A stretch of DNA of 64,000 nucleotides from Tolypothrix sp. PCC 7910 (lineage in GTDB: Bacteria > Cyanobacteriota > Cyanobacteriia > Cyanobacteriales > Nostocaceae), in contig NZ_CP050440.1 of the NCBI RefSeq assembly GCF_011769525.1, positions 5,457,501-5,521,500 on the forward strand, read 5' to 3'. A program made the translations under genes and the position numbers. How positions within the stretch are numbered: the first letter of the stretch is position 1; every line of letters begins with the position of its first letter. The notes under the pieces were generated by a model. The model made no database searches and was not told the origin of the DNA. It saw only the letters and a list, made by a program, of their open reading frames with translations. This document shows positions 55,564 through 64,000 of this stretch, in pieces.

Positions 55564-57570
55564 TTATTTTTGGCTGTCTAAATTAGGACGCACTTTAGCC
55601 CGAATCAGTATAGCTGTAATATTGTCATGACCATTGTATTGATTTGCTAAATCAATTAAGTCCATCACACCGGACTCTAGGTTGGTACCGGAACCGAGTA
55701 GAGGTTTAAGGTGGGTCTGCCAATGTATTTCTAATAAATCATTATCCGATAAACCGTCTGAGGCTAGGATGAACAGCGTATCTTCATTAATCTCGAAAAA
55801 GTCTACATCGGGATTAATTGAGTGTTCGTCACGGGGCCCTAAAGCTTGGGTAAGTTGATAAGCATCGGCACGGGCATAAGCTACGGTAGGCTCTATGCCT
55901 CTGCTAATTTCTCGCTGACCAACTTCATGATCTACTGTGATTTGTTCCAGCCCCTGCTTATGAGTGACGCAATAGAGGCGGCTATCTCCTACATGAGCCA
56001 CAGCGGCGTGACTATCCTGGATTAAAAGCATGACTAGAGTCGTACCCATGCGCCCAACGCCAGAACGGGCATCTTTTTGATTTAGGTCGTAAATTGCCTG
56101 ATTCGCTAGGTATACTGCTTCACGAATGCTGTCTTCGCTTGGTAGCTGGTTGGCAACCCAGTGTTCTTGAAAATATTGCCGCAAGGTAGTTACTGCCAAC
56201 TCACTGGCTATTTCGCCACCAGCGTGACCACCCATACCATCACAGAGAATATACAAACCACGGGCTTGTAGAACTCTAGTTTTAGGTAATTCTAGTTTGT
56301 TAATCTTGGTTTCAATGCCAAAGAAATCTTCATTATGATGACGTTGCCTGCCAACGTCAGTAGAACCCGCATCTTGCAGACTACTTAGCTGCATTGGTAG
56401 CACCACTGTCGGCATATCATCATTTTTGGAACTGAAATCCTCTGAGTCATCAAATTGCAGCATAGTTGGCGCAGCGGGATATTTTTCCTCTTTCGGCGGC
56501 AAATTGTCAGTTGTTGGTGCTACTAATTCAGTAGACATTTCTTCAAGACGCGATCGCAATTGTGCGATCGTCTCAATTTTACCGATTTCCAAATCCCCTA
56601 ACATCTGAACTACAGAGCCAAATTGAGTGCGTTGAGACTGCCTAAATAATGCCTGCCAAACCCGCCCCAATGCTTTAATTGTTAAAGGCTGCTCTGGTTG
56701 ATCGGATGACTGGTCTGCTAAATCTGCTGTCACATCACCAGAAAGTTCAATCTTGGGTAATTCCGGATATAAACGTCCTAACGTCAGTGTTTGGTCTTCA
56801 TCCAAGAGTAAATTCGCCAAATCCAAAAGACTATGACGACAATTCACTGTTTCTAGCACTGTCCACAATTGGGTCATCTGATAACACCAGTGAATTATTT
56901 GTAGAGAACTTGTGGTGTTTTCTTGCCACAGGTCAAGTAACCGCGGCAAATGTGAGCGGTCTTGGATGACTACCACTTGCATTTCACCTTGCTGCCATGC
57001 ATCATGAATTGGCGGTATCCCTGGGTTTCCTTGGGATTGTAAAGCAATATAAGGTTTAGCAAGGTGGGGAATTCCACTAGCTTCTACAGATGGTGTTACT
57101 AAACCCTTTTGCCAATTTCCTAATATGGCCTCCAGCGGTGAAATTTGATATGGTTGGCAGTCTAATACCTTAATACATGTCTCAGCGTTGATGGGAAGTG
57201 TTTCTAAATTTGGTAGTGGCTCTAATAATTGATAACGCTGTTCTAAGTCTAAATAAGAGCCTACTGTAAGCTGAGGGCTAGTTGGCATAGGAGATACAGC
57301 AGATATTACTGCTTCTTCTGTATCTTTTTCTGCTGCCTCATTTTCTGTACTATTTTGAGTAGTAATTTCCGCTTCTGCAGTGGCAGCTTTGGCAATTATT
57401 GCCCACCAAACAGTTCCGCATTCTGTACCACAATTGGGACAATTTAGTGCGTTGATAGGTACAGAGGTACTGCATTCCGGACAGACCTTGTGGGTCAAGG
57501 ATGTACCACAATTTTGGCAGAATTTGTTAGAGTTCAAGTTTTCAAATTTACACTGAGGGCAAATCAGCAT
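55564..57570 (-). CDS. Zinc-ribbon PP2C-type protein phosphatase with degenerate kinase-like domain
   Basis: This 668-aa protein begins with a double zinc ribbon (ICPQCKFENLNSNKFCQNCG and VCPECSTSV...NCPNCG, about 3-50). A middle part (about 105-335) has kinase-like length and spacing (YQLLEPLPNLETLP, PYIALQSQGNPGIPPI) but no catalytic HRD or DFG, so a pseudokinase is likely. The C-terminal PP2C domain (about 400-660) has DVGRQRHHNEDFFG, LCDGMGGHAGGEIAS, HVGDSRLYCV, ILASDGLSDNDLL and GHDNITAILI, with all Mn-binding Asp residues. It removes phosphate from Ser/Thr and probably acts with the nearby FHA kinase. Confidence 0.88.
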   Translation of the reverse strand: MLICPQCKFENLNSNKFCQNCGTSLTHKVCPECSTSVPINALNCPNCGTECGTVWWAIIAKAATAEAEITTQNSTENEAAEKDTEEAVISAVSPMPTSPQLTVGSYLDLEQRYQLLEPLPNLETLPINAETCIKVLDCQPYQISPLEAILGNWQKGLVTPSVEASGIPHLAKPYIALQSQGNPGIPPIHDAWQQGEMQVVVIQDRSHLPRLLDLWQENTTSSLQIIHWCYQMTQLWTVLETVNCRHSLLDLANLLLDEDQTLTLGRLYPELPKIELSGDVTADLADQSSDQPEQPLTIKALGRVWQALFRQSQRTQFGSVVQMLGDLEIGKIETIAQLRSRLEEMSTELVAPTTDNLPPKEEKYPAAPTMLQFDDSEDFSSKNDDMPTVVLPMQLSSLQDAGSTDVGRQRHHNEDFFGIETKINKLELPKTRVLQARGLYILCDGMGGHAGGEIASELAVTTLRQYFQEHWVANQLPSEDSIREAVYLANQAIYDLNQKDARSGVGRMGTTLVMLLIQDSHAAVAHVGDSRLYCVTHKQGLEQITVDHEVGQREISRGIEPTVAYARADAYQLTQALGPRDEHSINPDVDFFEINEDTLFILASDGLSDNDLLEIHWQTHLKPLLGSGTNLESGVMDLIDLANQYNGHDNITAILIRAKVRPNLDSQK

Positions 57571-57834
57571 AGTGGAAGTTCCTCATTCCCATTCCAAGGT
57601 GCTTCTTACCACTTAGATCCAACAGTGCCACAACTGGCTACCCCTGCCTACAGTAGACCGCTCAGAAATTGTGGTCACTATTAAATTTTGGTGGCAGTAT
57701 TAATTGTGACGCATATTAGCCTAATATTTCAGATTTCAGCCAGCTAATTTATCTAACAATGGTGCAGAGGAGTAGGGTAAGCAGGGGAGAAAACACTAAA
57801 TCCTAAATACCAAACGCCCATTGTTTAATTTCCC

Positions 57835-59571
57835 TCACACCTCATTACTCAATGGTAATTGAATCGCAAAACAGGTACGGTTTGACCCACTTTCAACTTC
57901 GATTGTTCCTCCTAAAAGTTTGGTAAGTTTCTGTACTAGTGCTAAACCTAAACCCGTGCCACCTTGCTTCCAAGGGTCATTACTAGGAATGCGATAAAAT
58001 TTATCGAAAATGCGTGGTAATTCGCAACTAGGAATTTCTACACCCGAATTAATTACGTGGAATTGCATATTTTGCGATTTCATTTGAGCAGAAATTGTAA
58101 TTTCTGCATCAGGAGGGCTAAATTTACAAGCGTTGGTGAGCAGTTCTATTAAAATACGCTCTAGACTGAATGGATCGCAAGTTAATAAAGGCAGATTGCT
58201 AGCAACGCTAAGGCGTAACTTTTGCTGACAAGAGTTGCGGTTACGTGCTTTAAATAGTTCTACTACCCGCCAGAGCCATTGCTGTACTTGAATAGTTTCG
58301 AGTACCAACGGCTTAGTGTTATTATCTAACCTTTGCAAATCTAGGAAATTACTAATGAGATTTATTTCGCGATCGCACTCATTATCTAAAATTTCATAAT
58401 AACGAGATGCTTTAGAGCGTTCTGCTTGTGGCTTGTCCATTTCGGACAAAAAGTTCTGCTCTTGATTGAGTGCTATGCCTAACATTTGAATTGCCATCTT
58501 CATATTAGTTAATGGCGTGCGTAATTCGTGCGATACAGTACTGAGAAACTCATCTTTGAGGCGATTGAGGCTTTCCATTTCTTCTAACTGCGCTTGCACT
58601 GATTCTTGACTATGTTTGAGAGCAACTTCTGCTGATTTGCGCTCTGTAATATCTATACAGCAGCCAATGTAACCGACAAATTTACCATTAGGGGTAAACC
58701 TCGGAATACCTGTATCTAAAATCCAACGGTATTCATCATCATGGCGCTTCAGCCGATATTCCATCTCAAATTTGGCTCTAGCATGAAAAGCGGAATCATA
58801 AATTTCTTGACAGAAATCTTGCTCTTGTGGATGCACTCCTTCTAGCCAGCCTAAACCTTGCTGTTGCTCCATGCTACGTCCAGTAAACTTTAACCAGGAT
58901 TGATTAAAAAAGGTAAAAAGTCCATCACATCCTGTCATCCACAACATTACTGGTGCAGTATTCGCCATAGAATGAAACCGTTGTTCACTTTCTCGTAAAG
59001 CATCTTCTGCTTGTTTATGAGTAGTGATATCTTCCAACACCATTAGAATTTGCGGATGCTTTTGATGGTGTTTATCTGTTGGGTTAGACTCTAACTCTAG
59101 AGTATAAATTCCATCATCAGCAGGTAATAACCTTGCTACAACCTTTACCCATACAATCTTGCTCTCTGGACAATTTAAACGAAATTCCCAGTTAGATACT
59201 TCGCTAGGAGATGAAGTTTTTACTAATTCCCCTAAAGCATCAGATAATCTTTTTTTATCTGACTGTTCAAATAAATTCAAAACCGACTTATCAATCAATT
59301 CTTCAACGCTGTAACCGAGACAGTTGGCACCGAATTTATTTACAGATAAAATTATTCCTGTTATATCCAAACTGAAATATACAGACGGAATATTTTCATA
59401 AAGCCTACGATACAAAGTCAGTTCCTCTTGGGTAGGAAGCAGGGTTTCTGCTGTGCAAAGTTCTAAATCTTCGGCTCGTTCAGACACAAGTTCTAAGCGC
59501 GCAGATGTTGCAGACAAGATATCTTGTTGATGGCGATTTTTATGCCAGATCGATTGCTGATTACGGCTCAT
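57835..59571 (-). CDS. PAS-domain sensor histidine kinase
   Basis: This 578-aa protein is soluble with no membrane segment. It has two PAS domains (about 53-185; FSLDITGIILSVNKFGANCLG and about 199-310; MANTAPVMLWMTGCDGLFTFF with the PAC end GYIGCCIDITERKSAE), a short coiled coil, HisKA with the phospho-His in STVSHELRTPLTNMK, and the HATPase_c with LLTNACKFSPPDAEI (N box), IFDKFYRIP (F box) and GTGLGLALVQK (G2 box). The signal and cognate regulator are not known; no response regulator gene is adjacent. A promoter lies upstream. Confidence 0.93.
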   Translation of the reverse strand: MSRNQQSIWHKNRHQQDILSATSARLELVSERAEDLELCTAETLLPTQEELTLYRRLYENIPSVYFSLDITGIILSVNKFGANCLGYSVEELIDKSVLNLFEQSDKKRLSDALGELVKTSSPSEVSNWEFRLNCPESKIVWVKVVARLLPADDGIYTLELESNPTDKHHQKHPQILMVLEDITTHKQAEDALRESEQRFHSMANTAPVMLWMTGCDGLFTFFNQSWLKFTGRSMEQQQGLGWLEGVHPQEQDFCQEIYDSAFHARAKFEMEYRLKRHDDEYRWILDTGIPRFTPNGKFVGYIGCCIDITERKSAEVALKHSQESVQAQLEEMESLNRLKDEFLSTVSHELRTPLTNMKMAIQMLGIALNQEQNFLSEMDKPQAERSKASRYYEILDNECDREINLISNFLDLQRLDNNTKPLVLETIQVQQWLWRVVELFKARNRNSCQQKLRLSVASNLPLLTCDPFSLERILIELLTNACKFSPPDAEITISAQMKSQNMQFHVINSGVEIPSCELPRIFDKFYRIPSNDPWKQGGTGLGLALVQKLTKLLGGTIEVESGSNRTCFAIQLPLSNEV

Positions 59572-59582
59572 AAGACTGAATA

Positions 59583-59673
59583 ACTTGCACCCAAGGGTTG
59601 ATGTGGATATGGGCAGGAATAAAAAAAGATTATTATACTGCTTCTGGCTTGATTTTTGTCAAAGGGTGCAAGT
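59583..59673. promoter_or_regulatory. Inverted repeat bracketing the histidine kinase promoter
   Basis: ACTTGCACCC (59583-59592) and GGGTGCAAGT (59664-59673) are exact reverse complements. Between them, on the minus strand, are TTGACA and TATAAT. One arm touches the -35 box and the other falls in the leader, which suits a two-site operator. Confidence 0.45.
59632..59662 (-). promoter_or_regulatory. Sigma70-type promoter of the histidine kinase gene
   Basis: On the minus strand TTGACA (complement of 59657-59662) is followed after 19 nt by TATAAT (complement of 59632-59637). Both boxes are perfect but the spacer is 2 nt longer than ideal. The start codon is about 60 nt further on. Confidence 0.55.
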
Positions 59674-59934
59674 AAAAACTTATGTAACAAAAATCATCCT
59701 TATTTAATTTTTAAGTTTTGAATGCAAACAAATAGCTCAATATGTCTAGCAAAATACATTTTTTTGGATATTCCTGTCATGAAAAAAGTAATTTTTTATA
59801 TACAGGGTGATAGTATCCAAATCCGGAGGGTATGACTTAGTAATCTCTGAATAGAGAATAAGCAGAAATGCTTATAAATAATTAACTAATTGTTATGCTT
59901 AATAAATGATTTTTTTCAGCAATACAATAAGGGC

Positions 59935-60525
59935 TTAACCCCTCAAACCAGCAAGTAACATCTTAAGTTCAGAGCCAGTGAGGTCACGCCACTCACCTGG
60001 TTGTAAATTGTCTAATTGTAAGTGGGCGATACTCACCCTTAAAAGGCGTAAAGTTGGAAATCCCACCGCTGCTGTCATCCGGCGTACCTGACGATTTTTG
60101 CCCTCTGTGAGAGTCATTTCTAGCCAGGCTGTAGGTACATTTTTACGAAATCTAATAGGCGGATTGCGATCGCACACCGGAGGTTCTTCAGATAATAAAC
60201 GCACTTGTGCTGGACGAGTGCAGTAATCTTGAATCTTTACACCTGTTTGCAACTTATTTATAGCATCAACATCCGGAATGCGTTCTACTTGTACCCAATA
60301 AGTACGTTTATGCCCAAATTTTGGATTAGCCAAGCGATGTTGTAGCTGTCCATTGTTCGTCAACAACAGTAACCCTTCGCTATCCCAATCCAAACGCCCT
60401 ACTGGATATACATCAGGAACCTCTATATATTCTTTGAGGGTGCGGTGTTTGGGAGTTTCTTGGGTAAATTGGCTAAGAACGCCATAAGGTTTATGAAAAA
60501 GAATATATCTATATATAGAAGTCAT
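59935..60525 (-). CDS. RluE/RsuA-family pseudouridine synthase
   Basis: About 196 aa from the ATG at 60525 ([15 protein letters not shown]), which has AAAGG before it. An ATG at 60546 lies in a repeat and is less likely. There is no S4 domain, as in RluE-like forms. The catalytic motif [17 protein letters not shown] has the active-site Asp. KTYWVQVE-like [13 protein letters not shown] and [20 protein letters not shown] follow. It likely isomerises uridine in 23S rRNA (U2457 in E. coli numbering). Confidence 0.88.
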   Translation of the reverse strand: MTSIYRYILFHKPYGVLSQFTQETPKHRTLKEYIEVPDVYPVGRLDWDSEGLLLLTNNGQLQHRLANPKFGHKRTYWVQVERIPDVDAINKLQTGVKIQDYCTRPAQVRLLSEEPPVCDRNPPIRFRKNVPTAWLEMTLTEGKNRQVRRMTAAVGFPTLRLLRVSIAHLQLDNLQPGEWRDLTGSELKMLLAGLRG

Positions 60526-60550
60526 TTGGCCTTTGTTATTTGTCATTTGT

Positions 60551-60576
60551 CATTGGGTAATGGGTAATGGGTAATT
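60551..60576. repeat. Short tandem heptamer repeat
   Basis: Three near-perfect copies of TGGGTAA in a row, after a TTTGTCATTTGTCATT run. STRR of Nostoc type. Confidence 0.6.
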
Positions 60577-60867
60577 GGTGTTTGTTATTTCCCCTTGTCT
60601 CCTTATCTCCCCCATCCCCGTCATTATGAACTGCGTACACCAGCACGCATGAAAACCTATCTTTACAATCAACAGTCATCGGTCAACCGTCAACACTATT
60701 TACAAGTCAGCCCCTCATGGGAAAAACCCACAACCAAACATGAAAATCTGTCTTTCCCATGCCCCATGCCCTATTGTGATCCATAAATAACAATCTCTAG
60801 TCCATACACTTCAGGAATTGTAAACAGCCTTGCTCACAGCTATAAGCAAGGTGGTACAATCTACTTC

Positions 60868-62340
<1,473 letters not shown>

Positions 62341-62353
62341 TTAATAACCAATA

Positions 62354-62378
62354 ACCCTCAGATTTTCCATCTGAGGGT
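62354..62378 (+). terminator. Terminator hairpin after thiC
   Basis: ACCCTCAGAT (62354-62363) pairs exactly with ATCTGAGGGT (62369-62378) around a 5-nt loop, 13 nt after the stop codon. A T-run (CTTTTTT) comes only 17 nt later. Confidence 0.65.
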
Positions 62379-62408
62379 CTACAAGAAAGCAAACTTTTTT
62401 GGGCTAAT

Positions 62409-62663
62409 TTATTTTTTGTAGAATCTGTTATCACCAAAATAGCATACAGGTTCATATCCTCCATTTCTCACATACGCTGATCTATCGCCACATTGATATC
62501 CTCTTGGATCTACATCGTAAGGACAATAGCAATAACCAACATACTGATATGGTTGTCTTACAGGACTATAAGGATTTATGTGTGTGTAGCGAAGAGACGA
62601 ATTTTTAGAATTTATAGTCACAAATAAAATTAAAAATACTGTGAGCCAAATAAACTTTTGCAT
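62409..62663 (-). CDS. Small secreted Cys/Tyr-rich protein of unknown function
   Basis: This 84-aa protein has a signal peptide (KFIWLTVFLILFVTINS, residues about 3-19) and a mature part with four Cys (CYCPYDVDPRGYQCGDRSAY and the later VCYFG), likely making disulfides. The pattern CPYD-D-RGYQCG-RSAY is one I have seen in other secreted cyanobacterial proteins. The function is unknown. The secreted gene just upstream (62685) is on the same strand, 21 bp away, so both may be one transcript. Confidence 0.6.
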   Translation of the reverse strand: MQKFIWLTVFLILFVTINSKNSSLRYTHINPYSPVRQPYQYVGYCYCPYDVDPRGYQCGDRSAYVRNGGYEPVCYFGDNRFYKK

Positions 62664-62684
62664 ACTTCTAATCTATCATCACGA

Positions 62685-63113
62685 TTACCTGCATAAAGTT
62701 TGATAAACATTACCAAATGGTGTATTAGGTTCAGCAAAAAATGTCCTACCTTGGAACTCATCAGTTAAATCAAGATTGGGTTCTGTAAAACTATCTCTAT
62801 ATCCAATTGCTGTAGTTATTTGCCAGTAGCCAGTTTTGCAATCCATAACATGACTGGCTATTGTACGTCTTACATCTCCAAAGCCTGCAAACATATTAAT
62901 TGTTTCTGTCTGAAAGTAAACAAATTTTCCTCTATATCCAACTGATGTAGATTCCAGGTATATTCCATCATCCGAAATGGGGATTTTCTCTGCTAATGCT
63001 GCTACAGGATTAATAAGAACAGGAGCAATTAATAAAGTAAATAATTTAGCTGAAAAGCTAGTAAATTTTACTATTACATATACATAGATATTGGATTTTT
63101 GTTGTAATAGCAT
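62685..63113 (-). CDS. Secreted protein of unknown function
   Basis: About 142 aa from the ATG at 63113; a longer frame to 63185 adds 24 hydrophobic residues, which is less fitting. The signal peptide ends near PVAALA (residues about 18-44). The mature part has one central domain, with VYFQTETINMFAGFGDVRRT and CKTGYWQITTAIGYRD, and a C-terminal Cys. I do not recognise a family. It lies upstream of the 84-aa secreted protein gene. Confidence 0.5.
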   Translation of the reverse strand: MLLQQKSNIYVYVIVKFTSFSAKLFTLLIAPVLINPVAALAEKIPISDDGIYLESTSVGYRGKFVYFQTETINMFAGFGDVRRTIASHVMDCKTGYWQITTAIGYRDSFTEPNLDLTDEFQGRTFFAEPNTPFGNVYQTLCR

Positions 63114-63352
63114 AGTGAAATATTGAAAGTACTCCAGGTGAAGTTTCTTAAATATACAAATATATAAAATTACACCTTTTATCACATCATGACCTGCTGT
63201 TGGGAGATGTGGCTTCCGAGCTATTACAGTTATTTACTAATTTTTTATTTACGTTAATTTGGGGATAATTACTGAAATTATAGTAAAAAGCTTAGTTTGA
63301 TTTGATGAAATATATTTGTTTACAGAAATTAATAGTAATAATTGCAATATTA

Positions 63353-63415
63353 AAGAATGCGATCGCACTCTTTATCAGCTAATTACCAACAAAGCAATTT
63401 TGCGATCGCATTCTT
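63353..63415. repeat. HIP1-containing inverted repeat, copy 2
   Basis: AAGAATGCGATCGCA (63353-63367) is exactly complementary to TGCGATCGCATTCTT (63401-63415), spacer 33 nt. It lies 10 bp after the pyrE stop codon and may serve as its terminator. The same arms are at 53259-53309. Confidence 0.75.
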
Positions 63416-63425
63416 GATTACCTGA

Positions 63426-64000
63426 CTAATTTCCTAATTCCCGATACCGCTTTTGAATATCCTCAATTGAGAACAACGCTTCAAACTTTAACCCGGCTGA
63501 CTGATATAACTCAGCACCTCCCTGCAGACGGTCTACTAGTGCAATTACTTGGTCAACGGTATAACCTGCTTCTTTGAGACGGTCAACTGCTTTGAGCGCA
63601 GATTGTCCAGTCGTGACAACATCTTCTAAAACTACAATTTTTGCACCTTCTGGCAAACTAGGCCCTTCAATATAAGCCCGCGTTCCATAACCTTTGGCTT
63701 CTTTACGTATAATCAGCGCTGGAATTGGTCGGTTTTCATAGACAGAAACTACACTAACTGCGGTCACGATGGGGTCAGCACCCAAGGTTAAACCAGCTAC
63801 AGCTTGGGTATCTACAGGTAATAAAGGAAACAGTAAACGTCCTACAGATAAAGCGCCTTGGGGATGTAGTGTTACCTGCGTCTTGTTAACGTAATAAGAA
63901 CTACGTAACCCAGAAGAAAGCACAAAATCACCCTCTTGATAAGCAAGTTGACAGAATAAATCTAGTAAATTGTGGCGCAGGGTGGTCAAATCAGCAGTAG
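63426..64000 (-). CDS. pyrE: Orotate phosphoribosyltransferase, 5' partial
   Basis: At least 191 residues are visible. The frame stays open to the window edge (TADLTTLRHNLLDLF), and the TTG at 63989 is unlikely to be the true start because family members continue upstream. It has GDFVLSSGLRSSYYVNKTQ, TLGADPIVTAVS, the PRPP-binding VVLEDVVTTGQSALKAVDR, and KEAKGYGTRAYIEGP. It makes OMP from orotate and PRPP in pyrimidine synthesis. It ends just before a HIP1 palindrome. Confidence 0.95.
   Translation of the reverse strand, partial: TADLTTLRHNLLDLFCQLAYQEGDFVLSSGLRSSYYVNKTQVTLHPQGALSVGRLLFPLLPVDTQAVAGLTLGADPIVTAVSVVSVYENRPIPALIIRKEAKGYGTRAYIEGPSLPEGAKIVVLEDVVTTGQSALKAVDRLKEAGYTVDQVIALVDRLQGGAELYQSAGLKFEALFSIEDIQKRYRELGN

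Noticed and set aside
60595-60786. 63-codon reading frame upstream of the TPP riboswitch
   Set aside because: It is repeat-rich and has no ribosome site. It covers the spacer between the pseudouridine synthase and the thiC leader.

Overview
The window is chromosomal DNA from a filamentous, probably Nostocales-type cyanobacterium. Evidence: dense HIP1 octamers (GCGATCGC), heptameric short tandem repeats and dispersed palindromes of the Nostoc type, and cyanobacterial genes (thf1/psb29, cpcT-type lyase, ndhS, NTRC, DUF4327, agrE). No rRNA or tRNA gene was found. The first gene (GH15-like) and the last (pyrE) are cut by the window edges.

From 0 to 36 kb the content is mostly core and household: an ExbB/ExbD pair, thf1, a CpcT-family lyase, a STAS protein, hemF, an SRPBCC protein, an Mrp ATPase, rodA, ndhS with a HAS-barrel-like protein, a CPA2 antiporter with stress-protein domains, UDP-glucuronate decarboxylase beside UDP-glucose dehydrogenase (UDP-xylose supply), agrE (arginine to proline), a PEP-CTERM protein, an AMIN/SH3/amidase_3 cell-wall amidase, pyrG, a ROK kinase, a lone ABC permease and NTRC. 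The spaces between genes carry dispersed repeats, a MITE-like element, and what looks like the 3' end of a dead group II intron.

From about 36.4 to 52.6 kb lies an accessory surface-chemistry island that is AT-rich to the eye and nearly free of HIP1 (two copies between 36.1 and 49.9 kb, against about thirty in the first 36 kb). On the plus strand are a methyltransferase, a type IV pilin and a TPR-GT41 (OGT/SPINDLY-like) glycosyltransferase. An IS630-type element follows. On the minus strand is a nine-gene phosphonate locus, in transcription order: PEP mutase fused to a nucleotidyltransferase, phosphonopyruvate decarboxylase, 2-aminoethylphosphonate (AEP) transaminase, TylF-type methyltransferase, PhyH dioxygenase, class I methyltransferase, TagF-like transferase, an ethanolamine-phosphate-type cytidylyltransferase, and an 840-aa methyltransferase/kinase-like/GT4 fusion. 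The simplest reading is that PEP becomes AEP, is activated as CMP-AEP (or a modified form), and is placed on a surface glycan or glycoprotein. The neighbouring pilin is a possible but unproven acceptor. The IS element removed the last 11 codons of the 840-aa gene and supplies its stop codon.

From 52.6 to 64 kb come a TPR membrane protein, a DUF4327 protein, an FHA/Ser-Thr kinase next to a zinc-ribbon PP2C phosphatase, a PAS histidine kinase, an RluE/RsuA-type pseudouridine synthase, thiC under a TPP riboswitch, two small secreted proteins and pyrE.
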